A stretch of DNA of 64,000 nucleotides from Noviherbaspirillum sp. Root189 (GTDB taxonomy: Bacteria > Pseudomonadota > Gammaproteobacteria > Burkholderiales > Burkholderiaceae_D). The notes beneath the pieces were generated by a model. The model saw only the letters and a list, made by a program, of their open reading frames with translations. It had not been told where the DNA came from and searched no databases. The stretch lies in contig NZ_LMHZ01000006.1 in the NCBI RefSeq assembly GCF_001428545.1, forward strand, positions 62,001 through 126,000, written 5' to 3'. Shown in pieces: positions 36,898 to 45,195 of the stretch; positions within the stretch are counted from its first letter, which is position 1; every line of letters starts with the position of its first letter. Position numbers and translations under genes: made by a program.

Positions 36898-38609
36898 TTC
36901 AAGCGTTCAAATAGCCGGAAGCGCTCGTCCTTGTCTGACGGACGGCGTCCTTCCCAGAGCAGGCGCCATTTGCTGCCGCCATACTGGACCGTCTTGATGT
37001 TATCCCGGCCGCGTTTGCTATCCTGCAGCAGGAGATACCTGCAGTCCGCATCATGGCGTTGCGAAAACGGCACTTCCCCGAAATAGACGAACGATGCGCG
37101 TTGCGCCGGGCCGACATTGGTATTGATACAGTACTTCCCCTGCGGCAGACGTTCGGCAAGCTGATGGGCGACACTGGCGTAACTCTTGCCATAGTTAATC
37201 CATGGCAGCCACAGCGTCATCAGCAATAGCCAGCACAAGATCACGCCACCGGACGACAGCACTACCGCTCGCCACAGCACGGATGGGCGCCGCGCCACGC
37301 GCCAGCGCACCAGTAACACCCAGCCGATGCTGGCAAAGACTGCGACAAGGAAAGCCAGCAAGTTGAATTCCGGTTTGAAACCCGGGGCCAGCTTGAACGC
37401 ATTCTTGGCAATCTGTGCCGGCCATCCTGTCTGCTTGGCAATCCAGCCAATCCAGATAAACCCGGCGCAAGTCGTCAGCGTCATGACCGAGAACCAGTCG
37501 ACAGCATTGATCGCGCCGCGTTTCATTGTCGGGAGGCCAAATGCGGCAAGAATTGCCAACGGCGGCAGCATCGGCAACAACACACCTTCCTCGGAGCGGG
37601 TATGAAACAGGGCGAGCAGGGCGCAGGCAATAAAGAAAGTCAGCGGAATGGTGATGTGCGGCGCCTGGTACTGCCGGCGCCAAGCATAAACCGCCCATCC
37701 GGCAAATGGCCATGCCGGCCAGGCAAACCAGATACCGTTCTTGAAAAAGTTGCGCAGCGTTTCATACGATGGCCAGCCGAGCTGGCCATAGTTCCAGAGC
37801 ATCCACGCGTCATACGGCGTGCTGTCGAATGGTCGTACGATGCTACTGGCGATCAGCCAGGGACTGGCAACGGCAATTGCTACCGGAAACGTTATTGCCA
37901 CCAGCCGCAGGACAATGGTGCGCTCGCGGAATGATGCAAGAGATAGCAGACCGAGCCAGAGCGCTAGCGGAACCACCCAGCCGCGCGACAGGACCAGCAA
38001 ACCCATGCTCAGGCCGAGCAGGGCGGCAGCCCGCAGTGAGCATCTTTCAAACAGCGTCGTGGCGGCGTACAGGCAGAAGGCCACCAACGATACCTGAAGC
38101 GCTTCGGTGCTGGTGCTATGGCTGTGCAGCAGCAGGCCGAGGCAGCCAAGGAAAATAAGCAATGCACCGTCGGCGAGTGTGCGTCCGTAGTCACTAGGTT
38201 CAGGTTGGCCGCCGAAAGCCAGCCTCAAAGGTTGTGCTTCCGGGCGTCGCCCCAACAGATAGGTGGTGTACCAGACTGCAATCGAACCGAGCAGGAAGAA
38301 ACCGGCCGGTGCGAGCCGTGCAGCAAGCGCATCGCCCAGGAGCCAGCCGAACAGCTTGATGCAAACGGCACCGATCCAGTAAGCCAACGGCCCCTTTTCC
38401 GCCATCGGCAGACCGACGATATGCGGGAATAGCCAATCTTCCAGTGAACCGTGCGCCATGGTCCACATGATGCCGAAGCCAGCCGCATCATCAGTTTTCC
38501 AAGGGTCGCGTCCGATCAGGCCCGGCACGATATAGAGCAGGCAAAGCGCGAACAAAGCCGCGCGTGGAAGCGCCTGCGTAGCAGCGGCAGGGAGGCGGAC
38601 AGGCTTCAT
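36894..38609 (-). CDS. GT39/ArnT-like membrane glycosyltransferase
   Basis: 571 residues, about 12 membrane helices. Periplasmic-loop Asp pair in GLIGRDPWKTDDAAGFGIMWTMAHGSLEDWL and GLPMAEKGPLAYWIGAVC is typical of ArnT/PMT-like GT-C enzymes using lipid-linked sugar donors. The C-terminal domain (about 480-571) is soluble. Substrate could be lipid A or a glycoprotein; unassigned. The start at 38609 (MKPVRLPAA) was chosen over upstream codons lacking a ribosome site. Overlaps the MATE start. Confidence 0.85.
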   Translation of the reverse strand: MKPVRLPAAATQALPRAALFALCLLYIVPGLIGRDPWKTDDAAGFGIMWTMAHGSLEDWLFPHIVGLPMAEKGPLAYWIGAVCIKLFGWLLGDALAARLAPAGFFLLGSIAVWYTTYLLGRRPEAQPLRLAFGGQPEPSDYGRTLADGALLIFLGCLGLLLHSHSTSTEALQVSLVAFCLYAATTLFERCSLRAAALLGLSMGLLVLSRGWVVPLALWLGLLSLASFRERTIVLRLVAITFPVAIAVASPWLIASSIVRPFDSTPYDAWMLWNYGQLGWPSYETLRNFFKNGIWFAWPAWPFAGWAVYAWRRQYQAPHITIPLTFFIACALLALFHTRSEEGVLLPMLPPLAILAAFGLPTMKRGAINAVDWFSVMTLTTCAGFIWIGWIAKQTGWPAQIAKNAFKLAPGFKPEFNLLAFLVAVFASIGWVLLVRWRVARRPSVLWRAVVLSSGGVILCWLLLMTLWLPWINYGKSYASVAHQLAERLPQGKYCINTNVGPAQRASFVYFGEVPFSQRHDADCRYLLLQDSKRGRDNIKTVQYGGSKWRLLWEGRRPSDKDERFRLFERLN

Positions 38610-38753
38610 GATGGAAACTGGAATGGTTTTTGTGTGCCCAGCTGCGGAATGCCGACGCAATTCATGGAATTGGCGATCAGCAATGTACAGGCTGGAACCT
38701 TGTTATTAAGTTCGGCGTAATTGTGCCGGAAAAGCACTACCCATGCTGCCTGA

Positions 38754-38784
38754 AAAGCAAAAAAGGCAGCCTGAGCTGCCTTTT
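38754..38784 (-). terminator. Terminator of rpmE2
   Basis: AAAAGGCAGC (38761-38770) and GCTGCCTTTT (38775-38784) with CTGA loop. On the minus strand the stem runs into T-rich sequence. 26 bp past the L31 stop. Confidence 0.9.
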
Positions 38785-38810
38785 CCAAACAACACGCAAA
38801 CAGCAGTAAA

Positions 38811-39077
38811 TTAACCTGCGGCTTGTGTCTTCGAACCACGTGTGCCGAACTTCTGGCGGAATTTCTCAACGCGGCCGGCGGTGTCGACGATCTTGTGCTT
38901 GCCGGTGTAGAACGGGTGGGACTCAGCGGAAACTTCAATCTTGACGAGGGGGTAGTCCTTGCCTTCGAAGTTGATGGTTTCCCGGGTCTGGATCGTCGAA
39001 CGGGTGATGAATTTGAAGTCGTTGGACATGTCCTGGAATACGACTTCGCGATAATTCGGGTGTGCGCCTTCTTTCAT
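38811..39077 (-). CDS. rpmE2: 50S ribosomal protein L31 type B (zinc-independent)
   Basis: 88 residues starting [43 protein letters not shown] is typical of L31. The protein contains no cysteine, so it is the C- (type B) paralogue that does not bind zinc and in many bacteria replaces the zinc form during zinc shortage. No second L31 lies in the window. The GGAAAAG ribosome site precedes the start at 39077. Confidence 0.96.
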   Translation of the reverse strand: MKEGAHPNYREVVFQDMSNDFKFITRSTIQTRETINFEGKDYPLVKIEVSAESHPFYTGKHKIVDTAGRVEKFRQKFGTRGSKTQAAG

Positions 39078-39317
39078 GCTTTTCCTCTGATTAGTTTGGT
39101 AGCCAATCGGCACTTCGTCGGTCGTCTCGCTTCTTGACCCGATTGCCGGTCACTTGCCGTGGGTGAAAACCGGAAATTATACATCAATCGAAAGAGCGGT
39201 TTCCGCTCTTTGCTATCGGTGAACGGTTAATAATCGTAGTTGATTAAATTGCAATATCGCCGGAGAATGCATCTACGAAATACGGTTCCGTGTAATTTGC
39301 CTTTTCAAGGATCAGTG

Positions 39318-39776
39318 ATGTTTCAGTACGAATTTGAATTAAATAATCAACCCATGAGCACTTTCAGGTTAAGTGGGCAGGTCTATTCAGCGTTTTCCGG
39401 CTTAGGCAAACACGCAAACCAACGCGCTATGGCGTGTATGAAACACGTCGGACCCATTCCACCCGGGAGGTACTTTATTCTTGACCGGCAATCTGGGGGA
39501 CGACTTGGAAAAGTCAGGGACTTGGTAACCGGACGAACAGATTGGTTTTCCTTATATGCGATAGACCAACGACTTGATGATGAGACCTATTGCGACCAGG
39601 TTAGCAGAGGTAATTTCAGATTACATCCGAAAGGGGGGCTTGGAAGAAGTGAAGGATGTGTTGTTATTGATCATGAGGCTGATTTTCGCCACCTTCGCAT
39701 GGTTTTAACCAGCGTAAGCCCCGTAAAGGTTACCGGCACTGACTTAAAAGTTTACGGGACATTGCAAGTCTCATGA
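39318..39776 (+). CDS. DUF2778/Tlde1-like peptidoglycan-targeting protein (putative effector)
   Basis: 152 residues from ATG 39318 (AAGGA eight bases upstream). The sequence fits the DUF2778 family: FSGLGKHANQRAMACMKHVGPIPPGRYFILDRQSGGRLG, DWFSLYAIDQ, then GNFRLHPKGGLGRSEGCVVI with the His and the Ser-x-Gly-Cys of an L,D-transpeptidase-like active site. Salmonella Tlde1, a type VI secretion L,D-carboxypeptidase/transpeptidase-exchange toxin, belongs to this family. There is no signal peptide, as expected of a secreted effector. The next gene starts inside its stop codon (ATGA), and the area looks more AT-rich than its surroundings, which suggests transfer. No type VI secretion genes are visible in the window. 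Confidence 0.82.
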   Translation: MFQYEFELNNQPMSTFRLSGQVYSAFSGLGKHANQRAMACMKHVGPIPPGRYFILDRQSGGRLGKVRDLVTGRTDWFSLYAIDQRLDDETYCDQVSRGNFRLHPKGGLGRSEGCVVIDHEADFRHLRMVLTSVSPVKVTGTDLKVYGTLQVS

Positions 39777-40039
39777 AAATAAGACTGTACCTCTGGCCCG
39801 GTGTCTGCAGCCTGCTACTTTCCATCCTGCTAACACGATGGTGGCTTCAAACCGAATGGTCCGAAAAGGTCTGGACCTGGATTAATTACAGGGTTGATCG
39901 CGGAGCGGATCCTGGCCTTGCCTCGGATATCGAGCTTTTACTTGCATTGGCTGTGTCAATATTGCTATCCGTCGGATGCGTATTTCTGATCGCCAGAATT
40001 TTGCGGAACACTCTCCGCAAACCGAATGGTAAAACATGA
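39773..40039 (+). CDS. Two-helix membrane protein coupled to the DUF2778 gene (putative immunity)
   Basis: 88 residues: helix 1 about residues 7-25, a charged loop of about 30 residues (EWSEKVWTWINYRVDRGADPG) and helix 2 about 55-78, ending in a basic tail (RNTLRKPNGKT), so N- and C-termini are probably cytoplasmic and the loop periplasmic. Its ATG overlaps the effector stop (ATGA). Position and topology suit a periplasm-facing immunity factor, but this is an inference; no family is recognised. Confidence 0.65.
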   Translation: MKIRLYLWPGVCSLLLSILLTRWWLQTEWSEKVWTWINYRVDRGADPGLASDIELLLALAVSILLSVGCVFLIARILRNTLRKPNGKT

Positions 40040-40112
40040 TTGAATCCCGAAATGCTTGCAAAGCAGTGTTGCCGGGTTGCTTATTGCGAGTAAAGGATAA
40101 AAGCGTAATGAA

Positions 40113-40391
40113 ATGAACCGCTCAGCGAAATTCATCCTGACCGTTTTATGGCTGGTGTTCGCCGCACATGTTTACGCGCTCATCTGGAGCAAGAACCTTG
40201 ATGTCTTTCCGCAGTTGCCGGAATGGGTCGGAGTCCGGATCGTCTGTCTGACCGGGTTGCATGGTTCCGAAGACAGCGAGCAACTTACTGTCTATTACAT
40301 GCTTATTGTGTCTTTTGTCGCTGTGTCACTGCTTTCCGCAGTTGCTATTCTTGTATGGAAGGGAGGATCAAAAGTGATATCAATAAGGTAG
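40113..40391 (+). CDS. Second two-helix membrane protein beside the DUF2778 gene
   Basis: 92 residues with the same layout as its neighbour: helix 1 about 7-25, a loop of about 36 residues, and helix 2 about 62-83. The W-x-x-x-R motif (WVGVRI) and the D-x-E-x-L before helix 2 can be aligned with WINYRV and D-x-E-L of the 88-residue protein, suggesting an ancient tandem duplication. It has no good ribosome site; ATG at 40113 is the best start. Function unknown. Confidence 0.6.
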   Translation: MNRSAKFILTVLWLVFAAHVYALIWSKNLDVFPQLPEWVGVRIVCLTGLHGSEDSEQLTVYYMLIVSFVAVSLLSAVAILVWKGGSKVISIR

Positions 40392-40442
40392 TGTTTCAGC
40401 AATTGAATTCCTCCTTTACTCTCTGGATCCGGAACAGACATG

Positions 40443-40476
40443 AAAAAAGGGCACATGCTCCACGCATGTGCCCTTT
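40443..40476 (-). terminator. Terminator of rho
   Basis: 13-bp perfect stem AAAGGGCACATGC / GCATGTGCCCTTT with a 5-base loop. On the minus strand it is followed by TTT. 17 bp past the rho stop. Confidence 0.92.
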
Positions 40477-40492
40477 GTACGAGCAACAGATC

Positions 40493-41758
40493 TTAGTTTC
40501 CGCCGCGTCGCATCATGTCGAAGAACTCAAGATTGTTCTTTGTCGACTTCATCTTGTCGAGGATGAATTCCATCGCTTCGATCTCGTCCATGCCGTAGAG
40601 CAGTTTGCGCAGTACCCAGATTTTTTGCAACTGGTCAGGCTTGATCAGCAACTCTTCGCGGCGGGTGCCGGATTTGTTGAGGTTGATGGCAGGATAGACA
40701 CGTTTTTCGGCAAGACGGCGTTCCAGGTGAACTTCCATGTTGCCCGTGCCCTTGAATTCTTCGTAGATCACGTCGTCCATGCGGCTGCCGGTTTCGATCA
40801 GCGCGGTAGCGATGATGGTCAGCGAACCGCCTTCTTCGACGTTACGTGCGGCACCGAAGAAGCGCTTTGGGCGCTGCAATGCATTGGCGTCCACACCGCC
40901 AGTCAATACCTTGCCCGATGCCGGGATCACAGTGTTGTAGGCGCGGGCGAGGCGGGTGATGGAGTCCAGCAAAATGACGACGTCACGCTTCATTTCCACC
41001 AGGCGCTTGGCTTTTTCAAGGACCATTTCGGCGACCTGCACGTGACGTGTGGCCGGCTCGTCAAAGGTCGACGCGACCACTTCGCCGCGCACCGAGCGCT
41101 GCATTTCCGTCACTTCTTCAGGACGTTCGTCGATCAGCAGCACGATCAGTACGGTGTCCGGGTGGTTGGTTGTGATCGCATGGGCAATGTGCTGCAGCAT
41201 CACGGATTTACCGGATTTTGGCGATGCCACCAGCAGGCCGCGCTGACCGCGGCCGATCGGCGCGATCATGTCGATGATGCGGCCGGTAATGTTTTCCTCG
41301 CCGCGCATTTCGCGTTCGAGGTGGAGCAACTTGTTCGGGTGCAGCGGCGTCAGGTTTTCGAACAGGATACGGTGCTTGGAAGCCTCCGGCGGTTCGCCAT
41401 TGACCTTGTCCACCTTTACCAGTGCGAAATAACGCTCGCCATCTTTCGGGGTGCGGACTTCACCTTCGATGGAATCGCCGGTGTGCAGGTTGAAGCGGCG
41501 GATCTGCGAAGGGGAAATATAAATGTCGTCAGTCGACGCCATGTAGCTGGCATCGGGGGAGCGGAGGAAACCGAATCCGTCCGGCAATACTTCGAGAGCG
41601 CCGTCACCGAAAATCTGTTCGCCGCTTTTCGCGCGCTTTTTGAGAATGGCAAACATTAATTCCTGTTTGCGCAAGCGGGCGGCGTTGTCGATTTCGAGAC
41701 CGATGGCCATGTCCAGCAGAGCCGAGACGTGGAGCGCCTTGAGTTCAGATAAATGCAT
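40493..41758 (-). CDS. rho: Transcription termination factor Rho
   Basis: RNA-dependent ATPase hexamer that ends transcription; 421 residues, normal length. [39 protein letters not shown] is the N-terminal domain, [35 protein letters not shown] the RNA-binding cold-shock-like part, [21 protein letters not shown] the P-loop, and [14 protein letters not shown]-type [10 protein letters not shown] the catalytic section. trxA lies upstream on the same strand with a 116-bp gap, an order common in betaproteobacteria. Confidence 0.98.
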   Translation of the reverse strand: MHLSELKALHVSALLDMAIGLEIDNAARLRKQELMFAILKKRAKSGEQIFGDGALEVLPDGFGFLRSPDASYMASTDDIYISPSQIRRFNLHTGDSIEGEVRTPKDGERYFALVKVDKVNGEPPEASKHRILFENLTPLHPNKLLHLEREMRGEENITGRIIDMIAPIGRGQRGLLVASPKSGKSVMLQHIAHAITTNHPDTVLIVLLIDERPEEVTEMQRSVRGEVVASTFDEPATRHVQVAEMVLEKAKRLVEMKRDVVILLDSITRLARAYNTVIPASGKVLTGGVDANALQRPKRFFGAARNVEEGGSLTIIATALIETGSRMDDVIYEEFKGTGNMEVHLERRLAEKRVYPAINLNKSGTRREELLIKPDQLQKIWVLRKLLYGMDEIEAMEFILDKMKSTKNNLEFFDMMRRGGN

Positions 41759-41874
41759 AGTGATGTCCCGGGATGGGAAGTAAAAGGTGGGGGAGGGAAC
41801 TGCGAGGATGGTTAAATCAAAAATAGAGCGTTAATACAACTGCGGCGGTACGAACGCACCGCCGCAATCTTACA

Positions 41875-42201
41875 TTAAATGTTGCTGTCGATGAACGAGG
41901 TCAGCTGACCTTTTGCCATCGCGCCGACCTTTTGTGCAGCCGGAACGCCGTTCTTGAACAGGATCAGTGTCGGAATGCCACGGATACCGAACTTGGCGGG
42001 TACCGCCTGATTGGCGTCCACGTCCAGTTTGGCAATCTGGATCTTGCCGTCATATTCCTTGGCGACTTCTTCCAGGATAGGAGCGATCATTTTGCAAGGG
42101 CCGCACCATTCTGCCCAGAAATCGACCAGCACCGGCTTGTCGGACTTGAGAACGTCAGACTCGAAAGATGCATCCGTAATGTATTTGATATTTTCGCTCA
42201 T
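41875..42201 (-). CDS. trxA: Thioredoxin
   Basis: 108 residues, cytoplasmic disulphide reductase. Active-site WCGPCK at residues 32-37, conserved [11 protein letters not shown] and the cis-proline loop [14 protein letters not shown]. Promoter not assigned. Confidence 0.97.
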   Translation of the reverse strand: MSENIKYITDASFESDVLKSDKPVLVDFWAEWCGPCKMIAPILEEVAKEYDGKIQIAKLDVDANQAVPAKFGIRGIPTLILFKNGVPAAQKVGAMAKGQLTSFIDSNI

Positions 42202-42492
42202 GGTTTCCTCAGAAGAGGTTCAAGGGTGTAAATCAGCGCCTGCGACTGACTGTTCTTGCTCGATCCCGTTGACTACTGTGTCCGGAATTGCAATAAGCAG
42301 GTGGAGACGTCATTGCGCGATTTCAAGCCCGTAGAACGGTGCTGCAAGACGTAGTGCGGCGGGGAGTTGGTAAATCATAACCGATTTTCGTGAAAAGTGT
42401 AGCCGGTACCTCAATTTTTGCCGGGACTCACATAAAATGCGGAAAGAGTCAGGCGCAGCCTGTGTCCGCTTTCCCTATCATTCTGCTACCAG

Positions 42493-45195
42493 ATGCCGCT
42501 TACTTCCCTCCTGCTTCCTCCATCCGCCGACTTCTGGCCCCAGCTTGCGCGCATCCTGCTCAGGCAATGGAGGGAATCGGAACCGAATAGCCAAGCAGGC
42601 GATTTTTCGACGGTGCGGGTACTGGTTCCCAATTTCTGCCATGCGCAACTGCTCAAGAGCGCCCTGGCCGCCGAGTTGAACCGCACCTTTGTGCCGCCAC
42701 GCATCACGACCTTGCAGGCCTGGCTGAAAATGCTGCCGCCCGATCCGGCCGAAGTGCCGATCAGTTCCGGGACCGAGCGCATGATGTCGCTGTATGCGGA
42801 ACTGCGTCAGCACGCCTGGCTGAAGAAACTGTTCGCCGCGCGCCGCAATGTCGACCTGCTGCCGCTGGCGCAAACCCTGATGACGCTGTTCGATGAGCTG
42901 AGCGAAGCGCTGCTGCCCGCGATGCACATCGAGCCGAACGCGGCGGAAGAGAAATGGCAGGCGGCGCTTGAACAGCTTCCTCTGCCGGCGCGCAATATCC
43001 TTTCCGACGAATCACAACTGGTCTGGTCGCTCTGGAAAACCCAGCTTGGCAATAACGACGCCACCGCGGCTTGTCTTGCGCGCATGATGCGCCTGGCGGC
43101 GCTTGCCGATGCGCCCCTGGTCTGGATCAGTCCGAGCAAGCCTGATGCCTTGCATGATGCTTTTCTGCGCGCCTACGGCGAACGACAGGCAGTGCAGCAA
43201 GTTCGACTGGACTGGCATGCCGATGTCATTGCGCCAGCGTTTGCGAAGGCCTGGCCGGAAATGCCGGAGCAGGATGAACACCAGCCTCCGGCATATGTCG
43301 ACGAGACACACATCACCAGGCCAGATGGCGTGTCGCTGCATGCCTGCGGCAGCCTCGAAGAAGAAGCCCGGCATGCGGCGCAGACCATCATTGACTGGCT
43401 GCAGCAAGGCAAGTCCTGCATCGCCATCATCGCGCAGGACCGGGTGGTGGCACGCCGTATCCGTGCGCTGCTGGAGCGCGCCGCTATCTACGTGTCCGAC
43501 GAGACCGGCTGGAAGCTTTCGACCACGCGTACCGCAGCCGCGATCGCCGCGCTGCTCGATGTCGTCAGCACGCGCGCGGAAACCGTTGCACTGCTGGACC
43601 TGCTCAAATCGCCATGCGTACTTTCCGACCGGCCGGACAAGCCCGACCGCGTGATGGAAATCGAACATGCACTACGCCGCTACAATATCCTGGGCGGTTG
43701 GGATGCGGCGCTCAACGTACTGAAGAACGCGCCGGAATCACGACAGCTGATTGAATTGATCGCTGCGCAGGCGAGCACACTGACCGGCCGCAAGACACTC
43801 AGCGAATGGGGTGAGGCGACAGACAATGCCTTGCGTGCGCTCGGCATGCGCGCCGCACTCGAAACCGATGAAGCAGGCGTCCAGGTCGTGTCCCTGCTCG
43901 ACATGCTGATCCACGACTGTGGCGATACGCACCACGCATTTTCATTTGCGGAATGGCGCGCCTTCCTCAGCCTGCAGCTGGAATCCACACCGTATGTGCC
44001 GGAAGATTTCGATCGCCGTGTCGTCATGCTGCAATTGAACGGTGCCCAGCTTCGGACCTTCGACGCGGTCATCATGGTGGGCGCCGATGCCGATCACCTG
44101 CCGTCGCAGCTCAATGAAACCCTGTTCTTTGCCGACGCCGTACGGCGCGAACTTGGCCTGGCGACAAAGGAAATGCGGCAACGCATGCAAATGCGGGATT
44201 TTGCCGAGTTGTTACATGCGAATCCGCATGTCGTGCTGTCGTACCAGTCATATCGCAACGGTGAGCCGAATGCAGCGAGCACCTGGGTCGAGCGCCTGCA
44301 ACTGACACTGGAACGCGCTGGTGCTGAAGTACTGCCTGTGCACAGTATCGACATCGCTCGCCAGGTGCTGAAGACTTTACCGGTACGCATGCCGTCGCCG
44401 GCGGCGCCGCAGTTATTGCCGCGCAAGCTCTCGGCAAGCGCCTACAACAGCCTTGTCGCCTGCCCCTACCAGTTTTTTGCAACCCGCATGCTGGGTCTCG
44501 CCGGCCTCGACGAATTGTCCGATATGCCCGAGAAGCGCGATTACGGCGATTGGCTGCATGCCATCCTCAGGACTTATCATGAGACCGTGCGCGATTACAA
44601 GATAGCCTCGGCCGCGCGCGAAGAACTGTTGCGCGACATCTCGCAAAAAATCTTTGGCGAGGCGCTGGCACAAAGCGCCGCTGCGCTCGGCTACTATGCG
44701 CGCTGGCAAAAGGTGATTCCGGCTTACCTGGAATGGGCCAATGAGCGCGAAGCCAGCGGATGGCGGTTTGTGTTCGGCGAACAGCGTTTCGAAAAAATCC
44801 TGAACTGGGATGGCGGGCAGATCACCTTGCATGGCTGCATTGACCGCATTGACGAACATGAAGACGGTTCACGTGCGGTGCTGGATTACAAGACCCGCAA
44901 TGTGCAGTCGCTACGCGACAAGATCAAGGAAACGGAAGATCATCAGCTTGCTTTCTATGGCATGTTGTCGGACCTCCCGGTCGCTGCGGCGCACTTCGTC
45001 GCACTCGAAGTCACCAAGGACAAGACCGGCGATGCCGAAGCAAAGAATTTCATCGAATGGCAAGCCATGCTGGAAAAACAGATCGTCGCTAACGTAAGCG
45101 CCATTGCTTCGGGCACACCGCTTCGGGCAAGCGGCATTGAACGCGTATGCGTATTCTGCGAAGTGCGCGGCTTGTGCCGTAAGGGAGCATGGTGA
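42493..45195 (+). CDS. AddB-like PD-(D/E)XK nuclease subunit with Fe-S staple
   Basis: A 900-residue partner for the downstream helicase. The C-terminal nuclease core contains GDWLHAILRTYHE (His), LHGCIDRIDEHEDGSRAVLDYKTRN (catalytic Asp and Asp-x-Lys) and DHQLAFYGMLSD. Four cysteines are arranged as in AddB iron-sulphur nucleases: one in SLVACPYQFF and three as Cys-x2-Cys-x5-Cys near the C terminus (VCVFCEVRGLCRKG). The N-terminal part is helicase-like but lacks a Walker A motif, as in AddB. It overlaps addA by seven bases, so the two are coupled. Alternative call: generic RecB-family exonuclease. Confidence 0.85.
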   Translation: MPLTSLLLPPSADFWPQLARILLRQWRESEPNSQAGDFSTVRVLVPNFCHAQLLKSALAAELNRTFVPPRITTLQAWLKMLPPDPAEVPISSGTERMMSLYAELRQHAWLKKLFAARRNVDLLPLAQTLMTLFDELSEALLPAMHIEPNAAEEKWQAALEQLPLPARNILSDESQLVWSLWKTQLGNNDATAACLARMMRLAALADAPLVWISPSKPDALHDAFLRAYGERQAVQQVRLDWHADVIAPAFAKAWPEMPEQDEHQPPAYVDETHITRPDGVSLHACGSLEEEARHAAQTIIDWLQQGKSCIAIIAQDRVVARRIRALLERAAIYVSDETGWKLSTTRTAAAIAALLDVVSTRAETVALLDLLKSPCVLSDRPDKPDRVMEIEHALRRYNILGGWDAALNVLKNAPESRQLIELIAAQASTLTGRKTLSEWGEATDNALRALGMRAALETDEAGVQVVSLLDMLIHDCGDTHHAFSFAEWRAFLSLQLESTPYVPEDFDRRVVMLQLNGAQLRTFDAVIMVGADADHLPSQLNETLFFADAVRRELGLATKEMRQRMQMRDFAELLHANPHVVLSYQSYRNGEPNAASTWVERLQLTLERAGAEVLPVHSIDIARQVLKTLPVRMPSPAAPQLLPRKLSASAYNSLVACPYQFFATRMLGLAGLDELSDMPEKRDYGDWLHAILRTYHETVRDYKIASAAREELLRDISQKIFGEALAQSAAALGYYARWQKVIPAYLEWANEREASGWRFVFGEQRFEKILNWDGGQITLHGCIDRIDEHEDGSRAVLDYKTRNVQSLRDKIKETEDHQLAFYGMLSDLPVAAAHFVALEVTKDKTGDAEAKNFIEWQAMLEKQIVANVSAIASGTPLRASGIERVCVFCEVRGLCRKGAW

